The translations under genes and the position numbers were made by a program. DNA of 36,197 bases, taken from positions 1 through 36,197 of the forward strand of contig JALHOJ010000046.1 in assembly GCA_022843045.1 (NCBI GenBank), written 5' to 3'. The notes below the pieces were generated by a model, which did not search any database, was not told the origin of the DNA, and saw only the letters and a program-made list of their open reading frames with translations. Positions 1 through 7,957 of the stretch are shown piece by piece (the stretch's first letter is position 1; the number at the start of each line of letters is the position of its first letter). Source of the DNA: Phycisphaerales bacterium (GTDB lineage: Bacteria; Planctomycetota; Phycisphaerae; Phycisphaerales; UBA1924).

Positions 1-147
1 GTCGAAGTTTCCGGCCGCCACTTCGAGAGCTGCTGGGGCGCGACCAAGAAGAAAGCCGAGCAGGACGCTGCGCTCATCGCGTTGAAGGAACTGGGCCTGG
101 TCACCATCGCGGAAGATGGCGATGTGCAGGTCGTGGAAAGCGACTGA
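1..147 (+). CDS. rnc: Ribonuclease III, C-terminal fragment (double-stranded RNA-binding domain)
   Basis: The frame is open from the first base and stops at 145-147, giving 48 residues of a protein that begins outside the window. The fragment reads as the last strand and helix of a double-stranded RNA-binding domain: a 'GRHFESCWG' strand, then 'TKKKAEQDAALIALKEL', where the Lys-Lys-Lys and the Ala-rich helix are the typical RNA-contacting end of the dsRBD. RNase III cleaves double-stranded RNA in rRNA and mRNA processing and carries this domain at its C-terminus. Only the dsRBD is visible, so another dsRBD protein is possible, but RNase III is the usual bacterial owner. Confidence 0.7.
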   Translation, partial: VEVSGRHFESCWGATKKKAEQDAALIALKELGLVTIAEDGDVQVVESD

Positions 148-216
148 GCGAGGCCCCTTTGGAGGCACCCGCGCGGACGAACTTCCTTCTTTTCCTTGCG
201 GCCACCCCAGCATTGG

Positions 217-222
217 TACGCT
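217..222 (+). promoter_or_regulatory. Putative -10 element, leaderless start of the 228-1160 gene
   Basis: TACGCT lies 5 nt before the ATG at 228. The same TANNNT-to-start spacing recurs at seven other genes in this window, so the transcript probably begins at or next to the start codon. No convincing -35 box was found. Confidence 0.45.
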
Positions 223-227
223 TCCGC

Positions 228-1160
228 ATGGCCCGCTCCCACATCCTCGCTTTCGCACTCGCGCTCTTCGCGCTCGCCCTGGGCCTGTGCGTGTTCATCG
301 CCATAAAGGTCGAGGCTTCGCTGGGCTTGCTGGGCGTCGCCATCGTCCTCGTTGCGGCGGGTGTGGGCGTGATCGTCTCGGGTTCCCCGCAGGGCACGCC
401 CGCCGAAACCCAGTCCCTCGCCACCCTCGAACGCCGCCTCGACGCGCTCCACGACTCCGTCAAGGCCATGGCCCAGCACGCCACGCTCTCCGACGACGCA
501 CGCCGGGTGCTCAATCGCCCGCAGGAGCGGGCGATGCTCAACAGCACCATCGAAGCCGACATCGCCGCTGGCAACTTCGACGCCGCGATCGTCCTGATCG
601 ACGAACTTGCCAACCGTTTCGGCTATCGCGCCGACGCCGAGCAGTTTCGCTCTCGCATCGAGCAGCTGCGCCGCGACACGATCGAGGCCGAGGTCACGGG
701 CGCGATCGCTTCCATCGACGCCCTTGCCGCGGAGCATCGCTGGGACGAGGCGTATGCGGAGGCGACCCGCGTACAGCGGCTGTATCCAAGTTCTCCCCGC
801 GCCCAGCGCGTCGACGAACGCGTGAGCCAGGCCCACGACGCTTTCAAGGAGGAACTTGAACGCGCCTTCCTCCTCGCGACCCAGGAAGGTGACCTCGAAA
901 AGTCACTCGATCTGCTCCGTCGACTCGACGCGTACCTCACGCCCAGCGAAGCCGAGCCTCTCCGCGAGCTCGCCCGAGGTGTCATCGGCAAAGCCCGCGA
1001 CAACCTCGGTGCGGCGTTCAAACTCGCGGTTCAGGACAAACGCTGGACCGAAGCCGCAGCCCTGGGCGACGCCATCATCCAGCAATTCCCCAACACCCGC
1101 ATGGCTGCGGAAGTCCGCGATGTCATCGATGGGGTACGAGCTCGGGCCGCGACCGTGTGA
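228..1160 (+). CDS. Membrane-anchored helical-repeat (TPR-like) protein
   Basis: This encodes 310 residues of unknown function. Two hydrophobic segments (about residues 8-27 and 32-51) form an N-terminal hairpin anchor. The rest is alpha-helical and rich in Ala, Glu and Arg. Repeated pieces such as 'GNFDAAIVLIDELANRFG', 'HRWDEAYAEATRVQRLYP' and 'KRWTEAAALGDAIIQQFP' look like degenerate TPR units, which usually scaffold protein contacts. The frame is also open from a TTG at 159, but the ATG at 228 is preferred: it puts the first membrane segment near the N-terminus and has a TACGCT hexamer 5 nt upstream. It follows rnc by 80 bp and converges on the gene at 1221-1559. No catalytic motif is visible. 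Confidence 0.7.
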   Translation: MARSHILAFALALFALALGLCVFIAIKVEASLGLLGVAIVLVAAGVGVIVSGSPQGTPAETQSLATLERRLDALHDSVKAMAQHATLSDDARRVLNRPQERAMLNSTIEADIAAGNFDAAIVLIDELANRFGYRADAEQFRSRIEQLRRDTIEAEVTGAIASIDALAAEHRWDEAYAEATRVQRLYPSSPRAQRVDERVSQAHDAFKEELERAFLLATQEGDLEKSLDLLRRLDAYLTPSEAEPLRELARGVIGKARDNLGAAFKLAVQDKRWTEAAALGDAIIQQFPNTRMAAEVRDVIDGVRARAATV

Positions 1161-1220
1161 GTCCCTTCGCGAGGAATCTGCCCGCTCGACACCTCGCAAC
1201 CTAGGCACCCAGAAACCTGC

Positions 1221-1559
1221 TTACTTCCCTACCCGCTCGGGATCCGGAAAGTCCCGATACAACGCGCTCTTGAAGTCCTTGACTGCCGAATACACCGGGC
1301 GATGCAGTTGCTCAACCTGCCCATCGCGGGTCGCGACAATCGCAAACGCGCTGTCAAGCTGCGCAAGGTCCTTGCAGTGCACCTCGCAGTGAAACTCGCC
1401 CATGCCATCTGGCCCAAAGCCGAACTTGCGACGAGTCAATCGCCACGATTCGATCCGACCCTGATCCTTCAGGTGTCCCAGGTACGCCGCGACGTGCCGC
1501 GAGAACTCCACGTCCTTGTGTGAATCGATGAGGTTGAACCACATGTGGTAGATATTCAT
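1221..1559 (-). CDS. Small conserved protein, DUF6614-like
   Basis: This encodes a 112-residue soluble protein with no signal peptide or membrane segment. It begins MNIYHMWFNL and contains 'VAAYLGHLKDQGRIESWRLTRRKFGFGPDG' split by a turn, then 'GEFHCEVHCKDLAQLDSAF'. The wording resembles a small family I remember as DUF6614 (an alpha/beta, ferredoxin-like dimer shape is plausible); this is from memory and not checked. It lies 13 bp downstream of the TPR-YggX gene on the same strand and so may be the last cistron of the histidine operon. Function is unknown. Possible metal-binding residues are the conserved His and Cys around residues 57-62. Confidence 0.7.
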   Translation of the reverse strand: MNIYHMWFNLIDSHKDVEFSRHVAAYLGHLKDQGRIESWRLTRRKFGFGPDGMGEFHCEVHCKDLAQLDSAFAIVATRDGQVEQLHRPVYSAVKDFKSALYRDFPDPERVGK

Positions 1560-1572
1560 CGCGGGATTCGCC

Positions 1573-2208
1573 TTACTTGGTCAACTCCGCCAACAGTTCG
1601 TCATCGATGCCGACGAACTCACGCATGTACGCGTCGTACTTCTCGGTGTCCTCGTCGCGCGACAGATCAAGCCGCAACTCGTTGATCACCTTCGTGCCCT
1701 GGCGAATCCACTCGTCCCACGTCTCCGCCGAGATGTTGTCGTAGATCCACTGCCCCATGCGCCCCTTGAAGGGCGGCTTGGGCAGCTGATGCCCGTGCTT
1801 GCCCGTCTTCTTGCACAGGAACGTCCCCGTGCTCGCGTCCAGACCGCTCTTCTTGACCGCGATCTCGGGCACCGCGGCCCCCAGCTTGGTCAGCAAGTCG
1901 CCCATCGCCTTCATGGGCATCCGATCCCCCTTCGCCGCCGCGGCCTTGAACCCGTCGGTGAGCGCGGCGACCGCCTCCTCCCGCTTGCCATCGTCCGCAA
2001 GCACTTGCCCCAGCATCTGCCACGCCTTGCTGAACCCCGGGTTCAGTTCGAGCACGCGCCGATACGCCCGCACGCTGTCACCCAAACGCTGCGCGTCCTT
2101 GTACGCCCCGCCCAGGCTGAACCACGCCATGTCGTTATCTGGGTCGGCCTCAGGCCTCACCATGGTCTCAAACTGGGCGATCCGTCGATTGATGGCTTCG
2201 ATGTCCAT
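1573..2208 (-). CDS. TPR domain fused to a Fe(2+)-trafficking (YggX-like) domain
   Basis: This encodes 211 residues. Residues about 27-94 form two TPR-like units ('MAWFSLGGAYKDAQRLGDSV', 'SKAWQMLGQVLADDGKREEA'). Residues about 129-205 match the small YggX family: 'FLCKKTG' with the family's single N-terminal Cys (C132), then 'PFKGRMGQWIYDNISAETWD', 'TKVINELRLDLS' and a C-terminal 'YMREFV'. YggX is linked to iron handling and protection of iron-sulfur clusters from oxidative damage and is normally a free protein of about 90 residues, so fusion to TPRs is unusual. A GTG at 2235 directly after the hisD stop is an alternative start; ATG 2208 gives the more natural N-terminus. It sits 27 bp behind hisD, probably in the same transcript. 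Confidence 0.78.
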   Translation of the reverse strand: MDIEAINRRIAQFETMVRPEADPDNDMAWFSLGGAYKDAQRLGDSVRAYRRVLELNPGFSKAWQMLGQVLADDGKREEAVAALTDGFKAAAAKGDRMPMKAMGDLLTKLGAAVPEIAVKKSGLDASTGTFLCKKTGKHGHQLPKPPFKGRMGQWIYDNISAETWDEWIRQGTKVINELRLDLSRDEDTEKYDAYMREFVGIDDELLAELTK

Positions 2209-2235
2209 GGGCCATTGTAGAAGTCGCTGACGCAC

Positions 2236-3522
2236 TCACCGCGCGGGCGAAACGCACTCGTGAATCCGTAACTCCGCCGCCCGCGCGTGCCCAAGCAGAC
2301 CCTCGATCCGCCCCAGAGCCGCGGCGTCCTCCGCGACCCGACGCGAACTGCCTCGATCCGCCTGCAGCCACGTCCGCACCCGCAGGAACGTGAAAACCGA
2401 GAGCCCGCCCACGAACCGCGCCGTGCCGCCTGTGGGGAGCACGTGATTGGGTCCCATGGCATAGTCGCCCAGCACTTCCGCCGAGTCACCGCCGATGAAG
2501 AGCCCGCCGTAGTGACTCAGGCGTGCGCCGACGGTCTTTGCGTCTCTCGTCATGACTTCCAGGTGTTCAGGTGCGATGCGATCACACGCCGCGACCGCTT
2601 CATCGATGCTTTTACACAGAACCACACCCGAGTTGCGTGCCAGCGCTTCCTTCGCGATGCTCGCGTTGCCGCTTGAGGCGGGCCACCGTGCCAGTTCCGC
2701 AAGAAGCTCTGCGTCGACTCGCTCTGCGAGGTCTCGCGAAGTCGTCACCAGAATCGCCCGCGCATCCGTATCGTGCTCCGCCTGCGCCAGCAGATCCGCC
2801 GCGACGCGTGTCGCGTCTGCGCTCTCATCGGCGAGCACCACCACCTCGCTGGGACCCGCCAGCATGTCAATCGCGACGTCACCAAAGACGATCTTCTTCG
2901 CCGCCGTGACCCAGCGATTGCCGGGCCCGACCACGATGTCGCACGCGGGCGCGACACCCTTCACGCCGTACGCCAACGCCGCAATCGCGTGCGCTCCGCC
3001 GATTCCCAACACCCCGTCGGCTTCTGCAATCGCCGCCGCCGCAAGCGTGGCGTCGGTCGGCTTGGGCGAAGCGACCCACACCTCGCCCACGCCCGCGACT
3101 CGCGCCGTGCACGCCGTCATCAGCACCGACGAAGGAAGCGGAAATCGCCCGCCCGGCGCATAGCAACCCGCTCGCTCCATGGGCGCGACGCCATGCCCCC
3201 CCCGCCCGCCTTCAACTGCGACATCAAGGCTTGTCAGGCACGCACGCTGCGCCCGCGCAAACGATGCGATCCGCTCCGCACTCCGCTCCAGCACGCCCCG
3301 GGTCGCGGCGTCAATCCGAGCCAGCGCCGCCCGCAGAGCCGCCGGCTCGTGCACGATGGGCTGCGCTGCAACCAACTCCCCGAATCGCTCCCCGTACCGG
3401 CGCACCGCCGATTCGCCGCCTTCCCGCACATCCGCGACGATCTGCGCCGCTTCCGACAGCGTCTTCGCGTCAACCCCGCCGCCCCGGCGTGCCAACTCAT
3501 CCACAGTGACGACTCTCAACAT
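2236..3522 (-). CDS. hisD: Histidinol dehydrogenase
   Basis: HisD catalyses the last two steps of histidine synthesis, oxidising histidinol to histidine with two NAD+. The protein is 428 residues, the normal length. Expected residues are present: the Zn ligands Q247 and H250 ('LLAQAEHDTD'), D353 ('GDYAMGPNHVLPT') and a C-terminal H411, and the catalytic pair E319-H320 ('APEHLEV'). The family signature around residues 220-252 ('DMLAGPSEVVVLADESA') is intact. The ATG at 3522 has GGAGG 8 nt upstream. It follows the hisA-hisI-hisE fusion by 44 bp, the only clear gap in the operon, and is followed by the TPR-YggX gene. Confidence 0.97.
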   Translation of the reverse strand: MLRVVTVDELARRGGGVDAKTLSEAAQIVADVREGGESAVRRYGERFGELVAAQPIVHEPAALRAALARIDAATRGVLERSAERIASFARAQRACLTSLDVAVEGGRGGHGVAPMERAGCYAPGGRFPLPSSVLMTACTARVAGVGEVWVASPKPTDATLAAAAIAEADGVLGIGGAHAIAALAYGVKGVAPACDIVVGPGNRWVTAAKKIVFGDVAIDMLAGPSEVVVLADESADATRVAADLLAQAEHDTDARAILVTTSRDLAERVDAELLAELARWPASSGNASIAKEALARNSGVVLCKSIDEAVAACDRIAPEHLEVMTRDAKTVGARLSHYGGLFIGGDSAEVLGDYAMGPNHVLPTGGTARFVGGLSVFTFLRVRTWLQADRGSSRRVAEDAAALGRIEGLLGHARAAELRIHECVSPAR

Positions 3523-3566
3523 TGCAGCATCCTCCGCCAGTCGCGTCGATCGCTTTCAACCACACC

Positions 3567-4847
3567 TCACCGCACCGCCGACTTGGCCTCGCCCGCTCGC
3601 CTCGTCACCCGAAGCGTGCGACGCTCCAACTCCCGTGCCACCCCCGCCAACGACACGCCACTCGCTGCGAGTTTGGTCATCGCAAAGTACAGCACATCCG
3701 CCGCTTCATGGGTGATCGAACCGGTGTCTCTCGCTTCCGCAAGCTCGCCGGCCTCTTCAAGCAGCTTCGCACGCAGCAGACCCGCGTCGTTCGCCAGCCG
3801 AGCGGTGTACGAACCCGCCTCCGCATCTCGCACTCTTGCTCCGAGCCGTTGTTCGATGGATGCGAGTCCGAGGGAAGGCCGCCCGCACCCATGCGACCAG
3901 CATGACATCGTGTTGCGATGGCAGAAGCCCGCGCCATGCTGGCGCACCGTGAATCGGAGTGTGTCGCGATCGCAGTCCACGTCAATCCGCAGCAACTCCT
4001 GCGTCGCGCCGCTGGTTGCGCCCTTCTCCCACACGCCTCGCTTGCGAGAGTGATATACACCGTTGCCAGTCTCAATCGCGCGAGCAAGCGACTCCGCACT
4101 TGAGTACGCCAGTCCCAACGCAACCCCCAACTCATCCACAACCACCGTCGGCACCAACCCGTCCTCGCGATCCGACTGCAGACACGCCGCGAGGCTGCTT
4201 GCCAGCGAGATCCGACCCGTGTACAGCGCCATGCCGACCTGCGCATGCACGCCCATGCGGTCGAGCGCGCCGATCTCCGCTTCCTCGCGAATCCCACCCG
4301 CGACCACTAGTTCCGCGCCGTCCGCCGCGTCCAACAACGCGGCCGCGCGTTCCGCGGGCAGTCCCTGCATCGTGCCCTCGGTCTCAACAAACGTCACCAG
4401 AAAGCCACCCACATATGGCCGCAGCTCCCGCATCCTCTCGACGATCCCGCGCCCCGTCCCCGTCCGCCATCCCTCCACAACAACCTCCCCATCGCGCGCA
4501 TCGAGCGCAGCCACCACCCGCTCGCGAGGCAGCTCCCGCAGCACCTCCGGCCGTGCCGCCGTGCCCAGCACCACCTTCGTCGCCCCGGCATCCAGCCACG
4601 CCTTTGCCGTCTCAACATCTCTGATGCCACCGCCCACTCTGCACGGCGCGATCTTCAGCAAGTCCCGCATCAGCTCGGCATTGCTGCCGCGTGAGAGCGC
4701 CGCATCAAGGTCGACGACGGCGATCTCCCCTACGCGAGCAAACCGCTGTGCAATCGGCCGCGGATCGCCCGCGTCCAGCACCCTGCGAGCGCCCTGCACC
4801 AGTTGTACCGTCTGCCCGTCCATCAAGTCAATCGATGGAATGATCAT
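3567..4847 (-). CDS. hisA-hisI-hisE: Trifunctional HisA-HisI-HisE fusion: ProFAR isomerase / PR-AMP cyclohydrolase / PR-ATP pyrophosphohydrolase
   Basis: One uninterrupted 426-residue frame carries three histidine-pathway enzymes. Residues 1-~228 are the HisA TIM barrel: D7 in 'IPSIDLMDG', D116 in 'AALDARDGEV', phosphate loops 'VAGGI' (182-186) and 'GMALYTG' (205-211). Residues ~231-318 are HisI: 'SRKRGVWEKGATSG', the metal-binding Asp/Cys run 'DVDCDRD' (289-295) and the Zn-type cysteines C309 and C316 with C291. Residues ~328-412 are HisE, a MazG-like all-alpha pyrophosphohydrolase with 'KLLEEAGELAEA' (361-372) and 'HEAADVLYFA' (380-389). HisIE fusions are common; HisA joined in front of HisIE is not one I recognise. 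The start overlaps the hisF stop by 4 bp (4844-4847), so translation is probably coupled. Confidence 0.93.
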   Translation of the reverse strand: MIIPSIDLMDGQTVQLVQGARRVLDAGDPRPIAQRFARVGEIAVVDLDAALSRGSNAELMRDLLKIAPCRVGGGIRDVETAKAWLDAGATKVVLGTAARPEVLRELPRERVVAALDARDGEVVVEGWRTGTGRGIVERMRELRPYVGGFLVTFVETEGTMQGLPAERAAALLDAADGAELVVAGGIREEAEIGALDRMGVHAQVGMALYTGRISLASSLAACLQSDREDGLVPTVVVDELGVALGLAYSSAESLARAIETGNGVYHSRKRGVWEKGATSGATQELLRIDVDCDRDTLRFTVRQHGAGFCHRNTMSCWSHGCGRPSLGLASIEQRLGARVRDAEAGSYTARLANDAGLLRAKLLEEAGELAEARDTGSITHEAADVLYFAMTKLAASGVSLAGVARELERRTLRVTRRAGEAKSAVR

Positions 4848-5614
4848 GCCGCACGCTCCAATCGCATCGAGATCCCTAGCGCCGCCAACCCTTGCTTCAA
4901 CTCTCCCACGCTGCTGCCGCCATCGTGCAGGATGCTCGCCACCAACACCGCAGAAGCACCCGCGTGAATGGCGTCGCTGAGCTGCGCTGGCGTTCGCCCT
5001 CCCCCGGAAGCGATCACAGGCACATCCACGCGTTCGTTGATCGCTCGCAGCAACTCAGTGTCATACCCCGCCCCAGTGCCATCCCGGTCCATGCTCGTCA
5101 CCAGCAGTTCGCCCGCGCCACAGGCCGCGGCAATCCCTGCGAACTCCACCGCGTCCCACATGCTCGCTTGAGTGCCCGCGTGTGTGCAGACTCTCCAGCC
5201 CGATCCGTCTGCACGCCGCTTCGCGTCGATGGCTTGCACGACGCACTGCCTGCCAAATCGCTCCGCCAGTCGGGTCAGAAGTGCTGGTTCCGCAACGCTC
5301 GCCGAATTGATCGCAACCTTGTCCGCGCCAGCGTCCAGCAACGCTGCTGCATCGTCCTCGCTCCGCACGCCGCCGCCGACGGTCAGTGGAATGCCCAGCA
5401 CGCGCCGCAAGGCTCGCACCGTGGCAATCGCCGTGCCGCGAGACTCTCGCGTTGCCGAGACGTCCAGCACCACGATCTCATCCGCGCCCTCGGCTTCGTA
5501 TCGAGTCGCGAGCGCCGCAGGATCGCCCGAATCGCGCAGGTTCTCAAACCGCACGCCCTTCACCACGCGCTCGTCACGCACATCAAGGCATGCGATCAAT
5601 CGATTCTTCAGCAT
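4844..5614 (-). CDS. hisF: Imidazole glycerol phosphate synthase, cyclase subunit
   Basis: HisF uses ammonia supplied by HisH to close the imidazole ring, giving IGP and AICAR. The protein has 256 residues, full length. The catalytic aspartates are at their usual numbers: D11 in 'LIACLDVRD' and D130 in 'VVQAIDAKRR'. Barrel phosphate-binding motifs 'LTVGGGVRS' (77-85), 'INSASV' and 'VIASGGG' are present, as is 'TSMDRDGTGAGYD'. The frame stays open upstream to 5836, inside hisH, but the ATG at 5614 gives the standard N-terminus MLKNRLIACLDV. It overlaps the hisH stop by 7 bp and the next gene's start by 4 bp. Confidence 0.97.
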   Translation of the reverse strand: MLKNRLIACLDVRDERVVKGVRFENLRDSGDPAALATRYEAEGADEIVVLDVSATRESRGTAIATVRALRRVLGIPLTVGGGVRSEDDAAALLDAGADKVAINSASVAEPALLTRLAERFGRQCVVQAIDAKRRADGSGWRVCTHAGTQASMWDAVEFAGIAAACGAGELLVTSMDRDGTGAGYDTELLRAINERVDVPVIASGGGRTPAQLSDAIHAGASAVLVASILHDGGSSVGELKQGLAALGISMRLERAA

Positions 5615-6228
5615 CGCGCCACCTCCAGCCATCCTGCCAGCAACGACCGACCAAACGCGCCCGACAACTCCGGATGAAACTGGCACGCGAGGATTCCGCC
5701 GTCGCTCTTTGCCATCGCCGCGACGAAGGCTCCTCCATACTCGCTCGTCATCACCGACCAGCCCGCGCACGCCCCCGACTCCCACGCCAGCCGATACGAG
5801 TTCGCGAAGTACGCATCGCCGCATCGCACGGACCAAGGCCAGGCCGCGTCCCTCGCACGCACTTCATTCCATCCCATCTGCGGCACACGCACGCCGCCTG
5901 TAAATCGCCTTGCCACGCCCGCGACCACGCCAAGCCCGGGCACACCGTTGGACTCCTCGCTGGAATCGAGCATCAATTGCATACCCAGACAGATGCCCAG
6001 CGTCGGCCGCGACGCCGCCATCCGCTCTCGCAGCGCGATATCAATGCCACGCTCACGCAGCAGCCGCATCGCCGGCCCAAACGCGCCGACGCCTGGCAGC
6101 ACCACTGCCCGCGCTTCCCGAACGGTCGCCGGGTCGCTCGTCGTGCGGATATCGCAGCCTAGTCGCTCAAACGCCGCCTGCACGCTCGCAAGATTCGCGG
6201 CGTTGGTCTCAACCACCGTGATAAGCAT
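5608..6228 (-). CDS. hisH: Imidazole glycerol phosphate synthase, glutamine amidotransferase subunit
   Basis: HisH hydrolyses glutamine and channels ammonia to HisF. The protein has 206 residues with a complete class I glutaminase triad: nucleophile C80 in 'LGICLGMQLM', and H185 and E187 in 'QFHPELSG'. The oxyanion-region motif 'VLPGVGAFGPAM' (43-54) and 'PQMGWNEV' (116-123) are present. The ATG at 6228 gives the usual N-terminus (MLITVVETNAANLASV); the frame is open further upstream into hisB but that part is not HisH-like. It follows hisB after 2 bp and overlaps hisF by 7 bp, matching the 1:1 complex. Confidence 0.96.
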   Translation of the reverse strand: MLITVVETNAANLASVQAAFERLGCDIRTTSDPATVREARAVVLPGVGAFGPAMRLLRERGIDIALRERMAASRPTLGICLGMQLMLDSSEESNGVPGLGVVAGVARRFTGGVRVPQMGWNEVRARDAAWPWSVRCGDAYFANSYRLAWESGACAGWSVMTSEYGGAFVAAMAKSDGGILACQFHPELSGAFGRSLLAGWLEVARC

Positions 6229-6230
6229 GG

Positions 6231-6854
6231 TCACAGCACTCCCTTCGTGCTGATGGAGCCCGCCACATCGAGAGAGCATGCTTGCCGCAACGCCAAGGCC
6301 AAGGCCTTGAATGTGGCCTCCGCACGATGGTGGTCATTGACGCCGCGTAGCACGTCGATGTGCATCGTCATCCGTGCGTTCCCGGCGAGTGTCGAGAAGA
6401 AGTGGGGGATGTTTTCACACGAAAGCTCCCCCAATCGCTCTCGCCGCAATCCGAGATCGATGCTCGCGTGACATCGCGTCGCAAGATCAACCACAGCCCG
6501 AGCGAGGGCCTCATCCAGCGGCGCGTATGCGCTGCCAAACCGCACAATGCCCACGCGATCGCCCAACGCTCGATCCAGGCACTGCCCCAGCACAATCGCA
6601 CAGTCTTCCGCCGTGTGGTGATCGTCCACTTGCAGATCGCCCGTGCAATCCAGCGTGAGGCCCCAGCGTGCGTGCGACGCCAAACTCGTGATCATGTGAT
6701 CCAAGAACCCGATGCCGGTCGCGACGCGAACCTCGCCGCCATCGAGAGAGAGAGAGCTTCGAATCGACGTCTCTCGCGTCGTGCGGCTGACGGTGGCGCT
6801 TCGCGGCGCAGTCGCCTGTGCGTTGCCGGTTCCGTTCTCCGTCGCCTTCGTCAT
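6231..6854 (-). CDS. hisB: Imidazoleglycerol-phosphate dehydratase
   Basis: HisB dehydrates IGP to imidazole acetol phosphate. The protein has 207 residues and is monofunctional: there is no histidinol-phosphate phosphatase domain of the enterobacterial HisB type. The two metal-binding motifs are intact, 'DDHHTAEDCAI' and 'NDHHRAEATFKA', and the N-terminal 'GIGFLDHMI' and C-terminal 'SIST-KG' features are present. About 20 Ser/Thr/Ala-rich residues precede the usual beginning ('SRTTRETSI'), so the true start may be a little downstream. The ATG at 6854 overlaps the hisC stop by 4 bp. Confidence 0.96.
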   Translation of the reverse strand: MTKATENGTGNAQATAPRSATVSRTTRETSIRSSLSLDGGEVRVATGIGFLDHMITSLASHARWGLTLDCTGDLQVDDHHTAEDCAIVLGQCLDRALGDRVGIVRFGSAYAPLDEALARAVVDLATRCHASIDLGLRRERLGELSCENIPHFFSTLAGNARMTMHIDVLRGVNDHHRAEATFKALALALRQACSLDVAGSISTKGVL

Positions 6855-7957
6855 GACATCACCTCCGCGAGGGCAGCCAGCAGCCGTTGAAAGTCACGTT
6901 CGTTGCCCGGGCATGTGATTCGCAGGAAGTCACGCAGACTCGGTTCATCGCCAAAGCCGCGTACGCCGATGCCACGATCGGCCAGGCCTTGCCGCACAGG
7001 CCCCGCACTCCCACAGAATCGCGCCAGCACGAAGTTCGCCTGCGAGGACACGCTCCAGACGCCCCTCGCTTGGAGAAACGCCGCAAGTTGTTGACGCTCT
7101 GCGGTAACCTGCGCGACGCTCGCCCGCATCCCCCCCTGATCGCCCGCAATCGCCGCGGCCGCCACGGCCACCGACAACCCCGACACCGGATACGGATGCC
7201 CAACCACGCGCAGCGGCTCGATCAACTTCTCCGGGCCAATCGCGTACCCCACCCGCAGTCCCGCCAGCCCATACGCCTTGCTCAACGTGCGCGTCACAAT
7301 CACGTTGTTCAGTGCGAGGGCACGTGCTGTCAGATCTTCATCCGCAAACTCCGCGTATGCCTGATCCAGCACCACGACGGCGTTGGGCAACGCCTCGCTG
7401 ATCGCCCGCACATCCTCCCACGTCGCGACATTGCCCGTCGGGTTGTTGGGCGACACGATGAACACGATCGCTGGGTCGATCTCGCGACCGATTCCGATGA
7501 CATCCCGCGTCGGAAACGCCCCATCCATCCAATCGACTTCCGCTCGGATGCCCTCGTTCATCGCTACATACCGCCAGAGCATCGAGAACGTTGGCTTCGT
7601 GAGGATCGCAATCCGCCCTGGATCCAGCCACGCCCTGCACACCCGCTCCAACGCATCATCCGCGCCAGCCGTGACGATCACGCGATCTGCCGACACACCC
7701 CATCGCGCCGCGAATGTCGCTTCAAGGTCGCGCACACTCGGATACCGCCGCAGCGTCTCTCGATCCACGCCGCGAAGCAGGCTGGCGACGTCCGAAGGCG
7801 CAACGCCTTCATTGGCATCCAGCGCGAGATCGATGCGACTCGTCTCCGGCGAACCGCCGTACGCCCGCAGGCCCCGCGTCCGGAGTGCTGGCGTCGGTCC
7901 GCTTCTGTCGCCGCGTTCATTCTCAGCACCCACTGCGTCGGTCTCAGTCACGCTCAT
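6851..7957 (-). CDS. hisC: Histidinol-phosphate aminotransferase
   Basis: HisC moves the amino group from glutamate to imidazole acetol phosphate using PLP. The protein has 368 residues of the fold type I aminotransferase family. The PLP Schiff-base lysine is K227 in 'TRTLSKAYGLAGLRVGY'; N174/P173-type substrate loop 'SPNNPTGN' is at 169-176; D198 and Y201 of 'VLDQAYAEF' contact the cofactor. The C-terminal 'FLRITCPGN' Arg is the expected carboxylate/phosphate contact. It overlaps hisG and hisB by 4 bp each (ATGA), indicating coupled translation. The first ~25 residues are polar and poorly conserved in appearance. Confidence 0.96.
   Translation of the reverse strand: MSVTETDAVGAENERGDRSGPTPALRTRGLRAYGGSPETSRIDLALDANEGVAPSDVASLLRGVDRETLRRYPSVRDLEATFAARWGVSADRVIVTAGADDALERVCRAWLDPGRIAILTKPTFSMLWRYVAMNEGIRAEVDWMDGAFPTRDVIGIGREIDPAIVFIVSPNNPTGNVATWEDVRAISEALPNAVVVLDQAYAEFADEDLTARALALNNVIVTRTLSKAYGLAGLRVGYAIGPEKLIEPLRVVGHPYPVSGLSVAVAAAAIAGDQGGMRASVAQVTAERQQLAAFLQARGVWSVSSQANFVLARFCGSAGPVRQGLADRGIGVRGFGDEPSLRDFLRITCPGNERDFQRLLAALAEVMS

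Noticed and set aside
1161-1220. Terminator between the convergent genes ending at 1160 and 1221
   Set aside because: Only a 6-bp stem (GCGAGG/CCTCGC) with a 17-nt loop and no T-run.
3234-3715. Extra plus-strand genes in the hisD to hisA-hisI-hisE region
   Set aside because: Short antisense frames of biased composition; the 44-bp gap between the two real genes leaves no room.
2773-4053. 426-codon plus-strand open frame opposite hisD and the hisA-hisI-hisE gene
   Set aside because: Shadow of clear enzymes; Arg/Pro-rich with no domain pattern.
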